In this document: piece after piece, positions 1 through 8,114 of the stretch
Layout: each line of letters starts with the position of its first letter
Position numbering within the stretch: position 1 is the first letter of the stretch
From: Noviluteimonas lactosilytica
GTDB lineage: Bacteria > Pseudomonadota > Gammaproteobacteria > Xanthomonadales > Xanthomonadaceae
DNA length: 64,000 nt
Direction of reading: 5' to 3'
Assembly: GCF_020866925.1 (NCBI RefSeq)
Contig: NZ_JAJGAK010000001.1
Span: forward strand, 1,532,189 to 1,596,188
Notes under the pieces: generated by a model
What the model was told of the DNA's origin: nothing
Databases searched by the model: none
The model's input: only the letters and a program-made list of their open reading frames with translations
Position numbers and translations under genes: made by a program

Positions 1-314
1 ATCTCGCGCAGCGCGGCGATCAGCCGCGTGCCTTCGAATAGTGCCGAACGCCCGAAGCCCGGATCGAGCAGCCGCAACATCGCGCCCCGATCCAGCGACA
101 ACAGCCAATCGCGATACGCGGGCAAGCGCCCCGACGCATGCAGCCCGCCGACCAGCGCGCCGCTCGAGGACCCCGCGATCGCCACGATTTTCAGGCTGCG
201 CGCCTCGATCGCCTCGATGACGCCGATCTGCGCGAGCCCGCGTGCGCCACCCGCCCCGAGGACCAGCGCGATCTTTTCGTCGGTGCGGATCTTCGGGGGA
301 TCGGCGGGGGTCAT
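1..314 (-). CDS. patatin-like phospholipase family protein (C-terminus outside window)
   Basis: The minus-strand frame starts at an ATG at 314 and runs off the left edge, giving about 104 N-terminal residues. The glycine-rich oxyanion motif GAGGARG and the nucleophile elbow GSSSG (GxSxG) are both visible and correctly spaced for a bacterial patatin-like serine lipase of the RssA/YchK kind, which hydrolyses acyl esters with a Ser-Asp dyad. The Asp lies beyond the window. No signal peptide is seen, so it is probably cytoplasmic. Its ATG shares one base with the stop of the WYL regulator (TGATG), so the two are translationally coupled. The substrate cannot be told. Confidence 0.85.
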   Translation of the reverse strand, partial: MTPADPPKIRTDEKIALVLGAGGARGLAQIGVIEAIEARSLKIVAIAGSSSGALVGGLHASGRLPAYRDWLLSLDRGAMLRLLDPGFGRSALFEGTRLIAALRE

Positions 315-1282
315 CAGCGCTCGTAGTTCGAGATGGCGAGCGCGAGCAGCGCGCGCGCCTGTTCGCGCAGCGCCGGCGGTTCGACGATCTCGGCGTCGCT
401 GCCGTAATGCAGCACGTCCATCAGCAACTCGCGCGAGTTGCTGTACGGCACCTTCAACTCGTAGCGACCGTCGGGCAGGAAGCGGCCCTGCTGCTGCGAA
501 TGCCAGCGTTCGTCGGCGACCCAGCGCGCGGCCTTCGGGCTGAACATGATCGTCGCCCAGTGCTTCGGCGGCCCGGAGAAGATGCCGTAGCTCGACGCCA
601 GGTGTTCGTCGAGTTCGCTGTCCGGGAGATCGCGCGCTTCGCCTTCGCCCATCTTCGCCGTGCCGATGCGGTCGACGGCGAAGCTGCGCAGGCCCTCGCG
701 GTCCTCGTCCCACGCATCGAGGTACCAGTTGTCGCGGTAATGAGTGATGCGTTGCGGCGACACGATGCGGCGCGTCTTCTCGTCGGTCGAGCGCGCGCGG
801 TAGTCGAAGGAGAGCTTCTTCCGCCCCAGCACCGCCGAGGCGACGATGCGGAACACGTGTTCGTCGAGGCGGCGCGGGCGACTGGCGATCACGCGCACGC
901 GTTCGACCGGCCAGCGCTTGCCGCCCGCCTGTTCCTCGAGCAGCTTCTCCACGCGCGATTGCAACGGCGCGAGCGCGGTCGACAGCAACCCGCCGCCGCT
1001 GCGCGCGAGCAACTGCTGCGCGGCGAGCAGCGCGTGCAGTTCCTCGGAGTTGAGCCACAGCCCGGGAAGTTCGAAGCGATCGCTTTCGCTCGCGTCGTAC
1101 TTGAAGCCGGCCTCGCCGTCGCCCACCACCGGCGCCATCAGGCCGTCGCGCAGGAAGGCGAGGTCGCGGTAGACGGTGGCGCGCGAGCAGCCGAGTTCGT
1201 CCTGGAGGCGGGCCACCGTGACGGGGTAGCGCGCCGCCTTGAGCAGGCGATGCAGGGCGTTGATGCGTTCGTAGCGGTCCAT
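314..1282 (-). CDS. YafY-type WYL-domain transcriptional regulator
   Basis: 322 residues. The N-terminus (about 1-60) is a winged helix-turn-helix of the DeoR/HTH_11 type (RYPVTVARLQDELGCSRATV). The middle third carries a WYL fold around FDYRAR and DNWYLDAW, and the end is a WCX-like domain. Proteins of this build are cytoplasmic DNA-binding regulators that sense small molecules or nucleic acids through the WYL pocket. It forms a two-gene unit with the downstream patatin-like gene (shared base at stop and start) and is divergent from the molybdoenzyme operon, with only 42 bases between the start codons. It may therefore also act on that promoter; this is inference. Confidence 0.9.
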   Translation of the reverse strand: MDRYERINALHRLLKAARYPVTVARLQDELGCSRATVYRDLAFLRDGLMAPVVGDGEAGFKYDASESDRFELPGLWLNSEELHALLAAQQLLARSGGGLLSTALAPLQSRVEKLLEEQAGGKRWPVERVRVIASRPRRLDEHVFRIVASAVLGRKKLSFDYRARSTDEKTRRIVSPQRITHYRDNWYLDAWDEDREGLRSFAVDRIGTAKMGEGEARDLPDSELDEHLASSYGIFSGPPKHWATIMFSPKAARWVADERWHSQQQGRFLPDGRYELKVPYSNSRELLMDVLHYGSDAEIVEPPALREQARALLALAISNYER

Positions 1283-1310
1283 GGGGGAATTAAAGCAGAT
1301 GCGAACGTCC

Positions 1311-1316
1311 TACAAT
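1311..1316 (+). promoter_or_regulatory. -10 box (TACAAT) for the molybdoenzyme operon, probable leaderless start
   Basis: TACAAT matches the sigma-70 -10 consensus at five of six positions and ends 8 bases before the ATG at 1325, so transcription would begin at or next to the start codon. No Shine-Dalgarno sequence precedes the ATG, and no good -35 box is seen. The same layout recurs in front of other genes in this window. Confidence 0.5.
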
Positions 1317-1324
1317 CGCTCCCC

Positions 1325-4204
1325 ATGCGCGAGCCCGAGCTCAATCCGTCTCCGTCCCCCGGCGACGCCGTCCACGCGACGACCTGCTACATGTGCGCGT
1401 GCCGTTGCGGCATCAAGGTGTGGACCCTGGACGGGCGCATCCGCTACATCCAGGGCAATCCCGATCACCCGGTGAACCGCGGCGTCCTGTGCGCGAAGGG
1501 GTCGGCCGGGATCATGCAGCACTATTCGCCGGCGCGGCTGACGCGCCCGTTGCTGCGCACGGGCGAACGCGGCAAGGGCGAGTTCAAGGAAATCGAGTGG
1601 GACGAGGCGATGCGGATCGCGACGTCCTGGCTCGCGCCGCTGCGCGCGAACAACCCCGATGCCCTCGCCTTCTTCACCGGCCGCGACCAGTCGCAGGCGC
1701 TCACCGGCTGGTGGGCGCAGCAGTTCGGCACGGTCAACTACGCGGCGCACGGCGGTTTCTGTTCGGTGAACATGGCCGCGGGCGGCTTGTACACGCTCGG
1801 CGGCTCGTTCTGGGAATTCGGCGAACCCGACTGGGACCACACGCAGTACCTGATGTTGTGGGGCGTCGCCGAGGACCACGATTCCAATCCGATCAAGCTC
1901 GGGCTCGGGAAGCTCAAGGCGCGCGGCGCGAAGATCGTCGCGGTCAATCCGGTGCGCACCGGTTATGGCGCGATCGCCGATGAATGGATCGGCATACGCC
2001 CCGGAACCGACGGCCTGTTCGCGTTCGCGCTGATCCACGAACTGCTGCGCAGCGACCGCATCGACCTCGATTACCTCGTGCGTTACGCGAATGCGCACTG
2101 GCTCGTCGTGCGCAATCCCGGTGGCGCGGACGATGGCCTGTTCGCGCGCGACGCCGACGGCAAGGCGCTGTGCTGGGATCGCGAACGCGGCGCGGTGGAT
2201 GCGCAGTCGATCGACATCGCGCCGGTGGTCGTCGGTGAATACGCGCTGCCCGATGGCCGCACCGCCGTCCCCGTCTTCCAGTTGCTCGCCGAGCGTTACC
2301 TCGATCCGCAATATTCGCCCGACGCGGTGAGCGAACGTTGCGGCGTGCCCGCGACGACGATCCGCCGCATCGCGCGCGAACTCGCGGCCGCCGCGTTCGA
2401 CTCGAAGCTCTCGCTGCCGATCCGCTGGACCGATTCGTGGGGCCGCGAACACGACGAGATGGTCGGCCGTCCCGTGTCGATGCACGCGATGCGCGGCATC
2501 AGCGCGCACAGCAACGGCTTCCACACCTGCCGCGCGTTGCACGTGTTGCAGTTGCTGCTGGGCGCGGTGGATGCGCCGGGCTCGTTCCGCTTCCAGCCGC
2601 CGTTCCCGAAACCGCTGCCGCCACCCAATCGCCCCGGCAAGAAGCGCCGCGACGACGGTGGCCTCGACGCTGCGCCGCTCGGTTTCGTGCATGGCCCCGA
2701 AGACCTCGTCGTCGACGAAGACGGCCAGCCGCGCCGCATCGACCATGCGTATTCGTGGGCGTATCCGCTCGCCGCGCACGGGATGATGCACACGATGATC
2801 CGCAACGCGTGGGCGGGCGATCCCTACCGCATCGACACGCTGCTCATGTTCATGGCGAACATGAGCTGGAACTCGGCGATGAACACCGCCGAGACGATGC
2901 ATTGGCTGACCGACAAGTTCGAGGACGGCGAATACCGCATCCCGCACATCATCTACAGCGATGCGTACGCGTCGGAGATGGTGGCGTACGCGGACCTCGT
3001 GCTGCCCGACACCACGTACCTCGAACGGCATGATGCGATCTCGCTGCTCGATCGCCCGATCTCCGATGCCGATGGCGCGAGCGACGCCATCCGCCATCCG
3101 ATCTTCGATCCCGCCACGCAGCCGACCGACGACGGGCGCGCGCGCGACGTGCGCGGCTTCCAGTCGGTGCTGCTCGACCTCGGTGCGCGCCTGCGTTTGC
3201 CCGGCATGATCGAAGTCGACGGCACGCCGAAGTACCGCGACTACGCCGACTACATCGTGCGCCACGAACGCGCGCCCGGCGTCGGCCTGCTCGCAGGTTG
3301 GCGCGGCGAAGATGGTTCGCTCGAAGGCAAGGGCGCGCCGAACCCGAACCAGTTGCAGCGCTACATCGAACACGGCGGCTTCTGGCACACGCCTGTGCCG
3401 GACTCGGCGCGCTATTACAAGATGGCGAACCGCGATTACCTGCAGTGGGCGCATCGCCTCGGTTTCATCGGTAGCGACCAGCCGATCGTGATGCAGCTGT
3501 ACTCGGAGACCTTGCAGAAGTTCCGCCTGGCCGCGCACGGCCATGGCGCGCTGCAGCCGCCCGACGAACACCGCACGCGCGTGGCGACGTACTTCGATCC
3601 GATGCCGATCTGGTACGAGCCGTTCGAGCACGACGAGACGTCGCGCGAAACCTATCCGCTCAGCGCCATCACGCAGCGTCCGATGTACATGTACCACGCG
3701 TGGGGTTCGCAGAACGCGTGGTTGCGGCAGATCCAGGCGCGCAACGCGCTGTACGTGCATCCGTCGACCGGTGCGAAGTACGGCTTGGCCGACGGCGACT
3801 GGGTCGACGTCGATTCGCACCACGGCACGATCACCGTGCAGGCGCGCTTCGCCGGCAACATGCAGCCCGACACCGTGTGGACCTGGAACGCGATCGGCAA
3901 GCGCCGCAGCGCGTGGCGTCTGGCGAAGGACGCGCCGGAAGGCACGAAGGGCTTCCTGCTCAACCATCTCATCTCCGACGTCACGCCGAAGGGCGAATAC
4001 GCGAACGCCGATCCGGTGACCGGGCAGGCGGCGTGGTTCGACCTGCGCGTGCGCATCCGCAAGTCCGAAACGACGGGCGAAAGCGAACCGCAGTTCCCGC
4101 CACTGGCGTTTCGTGAAGCCGACGAGCGACCGCTGCGCTATGGCGCCGCCTCGCGCAATCGCGAACATCCCGGCAAGACCGAGCCGAACAAGAAAACACC
4201 ATGA
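1325..4204 (+). CDS. molybdopterin-dependent oxidoreductase catalytic subunit (SoeA-like, DMSO reductase family)
   Basis: 959 residues from the ATG at 1325; an open frame extends upstream but has no family similarity. The N-terminus binds a [4Fe-4S] cluster through C21, C24, C28 and C56. A Cys near residue 146 in HGGFCSVN is the expected molybdenum ligand. Molybdopterin-binding segments follow (GAKIVAVNPVRTGYGA; the C-terminal dinucleotide-binding region around HPSTGAKYGLADGDWV). No twin-arginine signal is present, so the enzyme should be cytoplasmic, unlike DmsA or PsrA. With the Fe-S and DmsC-like subunits downstream, the best fit is SoeABC-type sulfite dehydrogenase feeding the quinone pool. 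Another sulfur-, selenium- or arsenic-oxyanion substrate is not excluded. Confidence 0.85.
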   Translation: MREPELNPSPSPGDAVHATTCYMCACRCGIKVWTLDGRIRYIQGNPDHPVNRGVLCAKGSAGIMQHYSPARLTRPLLRTGERGKGEFKEIEWDEAMRIATSWLAPLRANNPDALAFFTGRDQSQALTGWWAQQFGTVNYAAHGGFCSVNMAAGGLYTLGGSFWEFGEPDWDHTQYLMLWGVAEDHDSNPIKLGLGKLKARGAKIVAVNPVRTGYGAIADEWIGIRPGTDGLFAFALIHELLRSDRIDLDYLVRYANAHWLVVRNPGGADDGLFARDADGKALCWDRERGAVDAQSIDIAPVVVGEYALPDGRTAVPVFQLLAERYLDPQYSPDAVSERCGVPATTIRRIARELAAAAFDSKLSLPIRWTDSWGREHDEMVGRPVSMHAMRGISAHSNGFHTCRALHVLQLLLGAVDAPGSFRFQPPFPKPLPPPNRPGKKRRDDGGLDAAPLGFVHGPEDLVVDEDGQPRRIDHAYSWAYPLAAHGMMHTMIRNAWAGDPYRIDTLLMFMANMSWNSAMNTAETMHWLTDKFEDGEYRIPHIIYSDAYASEMVAYADLVLPDTTYLERHDAISLLDRPISDADGASDAIRHPIFDPATQPTDDGRARDVRGFQSVLLDLGARLRLPGMIEVDGTPKYRDYADYIVRHERAPGVGLLAGWRGEDGSLEGKGAPNPNQLQRYIEHGGFWHTPVPDSARYYKMANRDYLQWAHRLGFIGSDQPIVMQLYSETLQKFRLAAHGHGALQPPDEHRTRVATYFDPMPIWYEPFEHDETSRETYPLSAITQRPMYMYHAWGSQNAWLRQIQARNALYVHPSTGAKYGLADGDWVDVDSHHGTITVQARFAGNMQPDTVWTWNAIGKRRSAWRLAKDAPEGTKGFLLNHLISDVTPKGEYANADPVTGQAAWFDLRVRIRKSETTGESEPQFPPLAFREADERPLRYGAASRNREHPGKTEPNKKTP

Positions 4205-4938
4205 CCGACCTGCCGCCGCCGTCGAAGAAGAAGCTCGGGCTCGTCATCGACCTCGACACGTGCGTGGGTTGCCACGCGTGCGCGACCGGTTGCAAGCAGT
4301 GGAACAGCGGCGGCGTCGCCGGCCCGGTGACCGACGAGAAGCCGTACGCGAAGGACCCGAGCGGCGTGTGGTTCAACCGCGTGCACAGTTACGAGGTCGC
4401 GCCGCTGGAAGAACAGCCCGCGATGACGCTGCACTTCCCGCGCTCGTGCCTGCATTGCGAAACGCCCGCGTGCGTCACCGTCTGCCCGACCGGCGCGAGC
4501 TACAAGCGCGCGTCCGACGGCATCGTGCTCGTCGACGAAGACAAGTGCATCGGCTGCAAGCTGTGTTCGTGGGCCTGTCCGTACGGCGCGCGCGAGTACA
4601 GCGAAGTCGAAGGCGTGATGAAGAAATGCACGCTCTGCGTCGACCGCATCTACAACGAGAACCTTCCGGAATCCGAACGCGAGCCCGCGTGCGTGCAGGT
4701 GTGCCCGACGCGCGCGCGCCATTTCGGCGACCTCGGCGATCCGGAATCGAAGGTCAGCAAGCTCGTCGCCGAACGCGGCGGCCTTCCGCTGCTGCCCGAA
4801 CTCGGATACGCGCCGGTCAATCGCTACCTCCCGCCGCGCCCGCGTCGCGCGAACGAAGGCGATGTCGCGCTCGCCGATGCCCCGACTGAATCCGATGCCA
4901 CGCCGAAGCGCTGGCTCGACCGTCTCCTTCGCCGCTGA
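4201..4938 (+). CDS. four-cluster 4Fe-4S ferredoxin subunit of the molybdoenzyme (SoeB-like)
   Basis: 245 residues. Four cysteine groups are visible: [11 protein letters not shown] (21-31), [26 protein letters not shown] and CTLC...CVQVCP, the classic DmsB/PsrB/NrfC arrangement with four cubane clusters. It carries electrons between the molybdenum subunit and the membrane anchor on the cytoplasmic face. Its start overlaps the catalytic subunit's stop by four bases (ATGA), so translation is coupled. No signal peptide is present, agreeing with a cytoplasmic complex. Confidence 0.92.
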   Translation: MTDLPPPSKKKLGLVIDLDTCVGCHACATGCKQWNSGGVAGPVTDEKPYAKDPSGVWFNRVHSYEVAPLEEQPAMTLHFPRSCLHCETPACVTVCPTGASYKRASDGIVLVDEDKCIGCKLCSWACPYGAREYSEVEGVMKKCTLCVDRIYNENLPESEREPACVQVCPTRARHFGDLGDPESKVSKLVAERGGLPLLPELGYAPVNRYLPPRPRRANEGDVALADAPTESDATPKRWLDRLLRR

Positions 4939-4948
4939 GGAACCTGCC

Positions 4949-5293
4949 ATGGCCGACAAGCCCACGGTGCTCGTCACCACCACGCACACGATCGAAGGTC
5001 GCCGCATCGTCGCCTACAAGGGGTTGGTCGGCGGCGACGCGATCCTCGGCGCGAATATGTTCCGCGACTTCTTCGCCGGCATCCGCGACATCCTCGGCGG
5101 CCGCTCGGGCTCGTACGAAAAAGTGCTGCGCACGGCGAAGGAAGAAGCGATCGAGGACATGATCGAACAGGCGCGCGAACTCGGTTGCAACGCCGTCGTC
5201 GGCGTCGACCTGGATTACGAGACGATCCAGATCCAGGAAGGCGGTTCGATGCTGATGGTGACGGCGTCGGGCACCGCGGTCGTGCTGGAGTAA
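4949..5293 (+). CDS. YbjQ/UPF0145 family protein
   Basis: 114 residues from the ATG at 4949, 10 bases after the Fe-S subunit. It shows YbjQ-family features: [21 protein letters not shown] at the start, [20 protein letters not shown] in the middle and [13 protein letters not shown] near the end, with the usual length. Family members form homopentameric rings and some have been called heavy-metal-binding on weak grounds. The function is unknown. The odd feature is its place between the Fe-S and membrane subunits of a molybdoenzyme, 8 bases before the latter, which suggests co-expression and perhaps a role in assembly or cofactor delivery. Confidence 0.85.
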   Translation: MADKPTVLVTTTHTIEGRRIVAYKGLVGGDAILGANMFRDFFAGIRDILGGRSGSYEKVLRTAKEEAIEDMIEQARELGCNAVVGVDLDYETIQIQEGGSMLMVTASGTAVVLE

Positions 5294-5301
5294 CCACGAC
5301 G

Positions 5302-6252
5302 ATGCATCCCGCGCTGTCGGTCATTTTCTTCACCACCCTGTCGGGCGCCGGCTACGGGCTGCTGTTCTGGGCCGGGTGGCACGCGCTGACCGGGCAGAGC
5401 GCGGCGCGCACGCTGCTCGTTTCCATCGCGCTGGCGATCGTGCTGTCGACGATCGGGTTGCTGAGCTCGATGCTGCACCTCGGCAAGCCGGCACGCGCCT
5501 GGCGCGCGTTCTCGCAGTGGCGGACGTCGTGGCTGTCGCGCGAAGGCGTGGCGGCGATGGCGACATTCGGCGTCGCGTTGCTGCTGGCGCTGGCGTTGTT
5601 GCCGTCGCAGATTTCGTCCGACGCATCCGGTCGCGCGGCGTTGTCGCTCGCGGGCAAGGCCGTCGCATTGCTCGCGATGGTCGCGGCGCTGGTCACCGTG
5701 CACTGCACCGCGATGATCTACGCGTCGCTGAAGCCGATCCCCGCGTGGCGGCATCGCTTCGTGCCGTTCGTCTACGGCGTGTTCGCGCTGTTCACCGGCG
5801 GCCTGCTGTTCTGCGCGATCGCGACGTTGCTCGGTCGCCCGATCACCAACATGGCGGCGTTCGGCGGCATCGTCGCGGCGATCGTGCTGTGCGTGCTGAA
5901 GCTGAAGTACTGGCGCGACATCGATACGCCGCTCCCCGCAACGCGCGGGGACGCGGTCGGCCTGCCGCAGCGCACGGTCAGCGTGTTCGAGCGCCCGCAC
6001 ACCGAGGCGAACTATTTGACGAAGGAAATGGGCTTCGTCGTCGCGCGCCGCCATGCGAAGTGGCTGCGTCGCATTGCCGTGGTGTTGTTCGCGGTGCTGC
6101 CGGTATTGCTGTTGTTGCCGGCGTGGATCTTCGTCCACGCCGATCTTGCGCCGTGGTTCACGGCGGCCGCGTTGTGCGCGGTGGCGGGCGCGTTTGTCGA
6201 ACGGTGGTTGTTCTTCGCCGAAGCGAAGCACATGGTCACGCTGTACTACTGA
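5302..6252 (+). CDS. DmsC/SoeC-like membrane anchor subunit
   Basis: 316 residues, hydrophobic throughout, with about eight predicted transmembrane segments, as in the DmsC family of quinone-reactive anchors. It begins LSVIFFTTLSGAGYGLLFW, typical of the family, and carries LHLGKPARAWRAFSQWRTSW in the first loop, a conserved DmsC-type stretch. It would anchor the cytoplasmic Mo/Fe-S module to the inner membrane and exchange electrons with the quinone pool. It is the last gene of the operon, 8 bases after the YbjQ-like gene, and converges with hemC. No heme ligands or cysteine clusters are seen. Confidence 0.88.
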   Translation: MHPALSVIFFTTLSGAGYGLLFWAGWHALTGQSAARTLLVSIALAIVLSTIGLLSSMLHLGKPARAWRAFSQWRTSWLSREGVAAMATFGVALLLALALLPSQISSDASGRAALSLAGKAVALLAMVAALVTVHCTAMIYASLKPIPAWRHRFVPFVYGVFALFTGGLLFCAIATLLGRPITNMAAFGGIVAAIVLCVLKLKYWRDIDTPLPATRGDAVGLPQRTVSVFERPHTEANYLTKEMGFVVARRHAKWLRRIAVVLFAVLPVLLLLPAWIFVHADLAPWFTAAALCAVAGAFVERWLFFAEAKHMVTLYY

Positions 6253-6292
6253 CGTCGCGAGGCAAGGGGCAACGCCCCTTGCGATCCCCGGC

Positions 6293-7201
6293 TTACTGCG
6301 CGTCGATGAAATCGCGCGCGCCCTGCGCGAGCAGGCGCTGCGCGACTTCCGTGCCGAGCGCTTCGGGCGATGTGCCTCGACCTTCCGCGCGAACGAAGCG
6401 GCCATCCTGCGCAGAGCCGACGAGGCCTTCGAGATGAAGTTCCGCGCCCACGCGCCGCGCGAACCCCGCAACCGGCACGTGGCAACTCCCGTGCAGCGCA
6501 CGGTTCATCGCGCGCTCCGCTTCGACGCACTCGCGCGTCGCCGCATCGTCGAGCGCGGCGAGTAGCGCGAACATCTCCGGCGTGTCGTCGCGACATTCGA
6601 TCGCGATCGCGCCCTGCGCGGGCGCGGGCAACCAGTCCGGCGCGTCCATGCGCGCGCGGATGCGCGATTCGAAGCCGAGTCGCGCGAGCCCTGCGCACGC
6701 GAGCACGATCGCGTCGTACTCGCCCGCATCGAGCTTCGAAAGGCGCGTGTTGACGTTGCCGCGCAGGTCGCGCAATTCGAGGTCGGGCCTGCGCGCGCGC
6801 AACAGCGCCTGGCGACGCAACGACGAGGTGCCGACGATCGCGCCCTGCGGCAACGCATCGAGGTTGTCGTGCTTGTTGCTGACGAACGCATCCGCATGGT
6901 CGGCGCGCGCCAGGATCGCGGGCATCGCGAAGCCCGGTTCGAGCACCATCGGCACGTCCTTCAGCGAATGCACCGCGCAATCGGCTTCGCCGCGCTGCAT
7001 CGCGATCTCGAGTTCCTTGAGGAACAGCCCCTTGCCGCCGATCGCCGCGAGCGAACGATCGAGCACTTCGTCGCCACGCGTGCTCATGGGTACGAGCACG
7101 ACGTCGAGCCCCGGATGCGCGGTGCGCAGGCGGTCGGCGACGTGTTCCGTTTGCCAGAGGGCGAGCGGGCTTTTGCGGGTGGCGATGCGGAGTTGGGGCA
7201 T
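6293..7201 (-). CDS. hemC: porphobilinogen deaminase (hydroxymethylbilane synthase)
   Basis: 302 residues from the ATG at 7201; an in-frame ATG six codons earlier is possible but the family starts at [14 protein letters not shown]. It joins four porphobilinogen molecules into hydroxymethylbilane in heme and siroheme synthesis. Visible are the conserved GDxxxD/GGKGLF region, [16 protein letters not shown], the arginine-rich [10 protein letters not shown] and the dipyrromethane cofactor cysteine C240 in [11 protein letters not shown]. It is cytoplasmic. It lies downstream of the two-component pair, as in pseudomonads, but hemD does not follow: the next gene is convergent. A large inverted repeat lies just upstream. 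Confidence 0.97.
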   Translation of the reverse strand: MPQLRIATRKSPLALWQTEHVADRLRTAHPGLDVVLVPMSTRGDEVLDRSLAAIGGKGLFLKELEIAMQRGEADCAVHSLKDVPMVLEPGFAMPAILARADHADAFVSNKHDNLDALPQGAIVGTSSLRRQALLRARRPDLELRDLRGNVNTRLSKLDAGEYDAIVLACAGLARLGFESRIRARMDAPDWLPAPAQGAIAIECRDDTPEMFALLAALDDAATRECVEAERAMNRALHGSCHVPVAGFARRVGAELHLEGLVGSAQDGRFVRAEGRGTSPEALGTEVAQRLLAQGARDFIDAQ

Positions 7202-7228
7202 GGCGGGATTATCGCGCATGCGTAGAGA

Positions 7229-7343
7229 GGGAAACGGGAAACCAGAAGCGGGAAACGGGAGGCAAGGTTCGATCCGGCTCGCGAGTCCGTCGGCCGAAGT
7301 GGAATCCTGCCTCCCGTTTCCCGCTTCTGGTTTCCCGTTTCCC
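7229..7343. repeat. perfect 36-bp inverted repeat with four G-runs per arm
   Basis: The left arm (7229-7264) and right arm (7308-7343) are exact reverse complements over 36 bases, separated by 43 bases. Each arm reads as spaced GGG runs (GGGAAACGGGAAACC then GCGGGAAACGGG), so besides forming a long hairpin each G-rich strand could form a G-quadruplex with loops of 4, 11 and 4 bases. It sits between algR and hemC, which are on the same strand. It could be a terminator/attenuator, an mRNA-stabilising element or a copy of a dispersed intergenic repeat. No T-run follows either arm. Confidence 0.9.
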
Positions 7344-7352
7344 CGTCCTTGC

Positions 7353-8099
7353 CTACAGATGCTTCACCGTCTCGCGCAAATGCGCCACGCAGCGGCGGCT
7401 GACTTCCAGCGGATGCTCGCCGTGCCGCAGGACCGCCTGCACGTGGCCGTCGGGGGCGCGCTTGAGTTCGACGATCTCGTGGCGCGCCACCAGGCAGTTG
7501 CGGTGGATGCGCACGAAGCGGTCGCCGAATTCTTCTTCCAGCGACTTCAGCGATTCCTCGATGAGGTCCTCGCCGCGCGCGTGGTGCACGACGACGTATT
7601 TCTCCTCCGCCTGGAGGTAGTGCACGTCTTCGATCGGGATCAGGCGCAGGCTGCCGCGCAGCCTCGCGCACAGGTGCGTGCGGCGCTGGTCGGGTTGCGT
7701 CATGCCGTCGGCGCCGCCGCTGCCATTGCCGGTGCGGCCCGCGGCGAAGGTGCGCGCGCGTTCGAGCGCGGCGGCCAGGCGTTCGGGACGCACGGGCTTG
7801 ACGAGGTAGTCGATCGCGGCGGCTTCGAACGCGGAGAGCGCGTGCGCGTCGTACGCGGTGCAGAACACCACGGCCGGTCGTGGTTCGAAGGCGGCGAGAT
7901 GGCGTGCGGTCTCGAGACCGTCGATGCCGGGCATCGCGATGTCGAGCAACACGAGATCGGGGTGATGCGTCGCGCAGGCATGCAATGCTTCGCGCCCGTC
8001 GCCGGCTTCTGCGACAAGTTCGATGCCTGGCTGTTCCGCCAGCAGATCCCGCAGGCGTTCGCGCGCGAGCGGTTCGTCGTCGGCGATCAGCACTCTCAT
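7353..8099 (-). CDS. algR: LytTR-family response regulator (AlgR-like)
   Basis: 248 residues. The receiver domain (1-120) has the acidic pair D7/D8, phospho-acceptor D53 in [10 protein letters not shown]81-region CTAYD and K101-region DYLVKPV. A linker follows, then a LytTR DNA-binding domain (about 145-245) with [19 protein letters not shown] and [10 protein letters not shown]. Domain build, size and the kinase-regulator-hemC order all match AlgR, which controls alginate, type IV pili and virulence in pseudomonads; the regulon here is unknown. The gene starts 15 bases after the kinase stop. Confidence 0.9.
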   Translation of the reverse strand: MRVLIADDEPLARERLRDLLAEQPGIELVAEAGDGREALHACATHHPDLVLLDIAMPGIDGLETARHLAAFEPRPAVVFCTAYDAHALSAFEAAAIDYLVKPVRPERLAAALERARTFAAGRTGNGSGGADGMTQPDQRRTHLCARLRGSLRLIPIEDVHYLQAEEKYVVVHHARGEDLIEESLKSLEEEFGDRFVRIHRNCLVARHEIVELKRAPDGHVQAVLRHGEHPLEVSRRCVAHLRETVKHL

Positions 8100-8114
8100 C
8101 GAGAAGCCTCCTGC

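Noticed and set aside
242-1324. N-terminal extension of the molybdoenzyme frame
   Set aside because: It is antisense to the WYL regulator and lacks family similarity; the [4Fe-4S] domain begins right after the ATG at 1325.
1310-4168. Minus-strand open frame of 952 codons opposite the molybdoenzyme gene
   Set aside because: It is antisense to a clear enzyme, has Arg/His-rich composition with no domain, and is explained by high third-position G+C.
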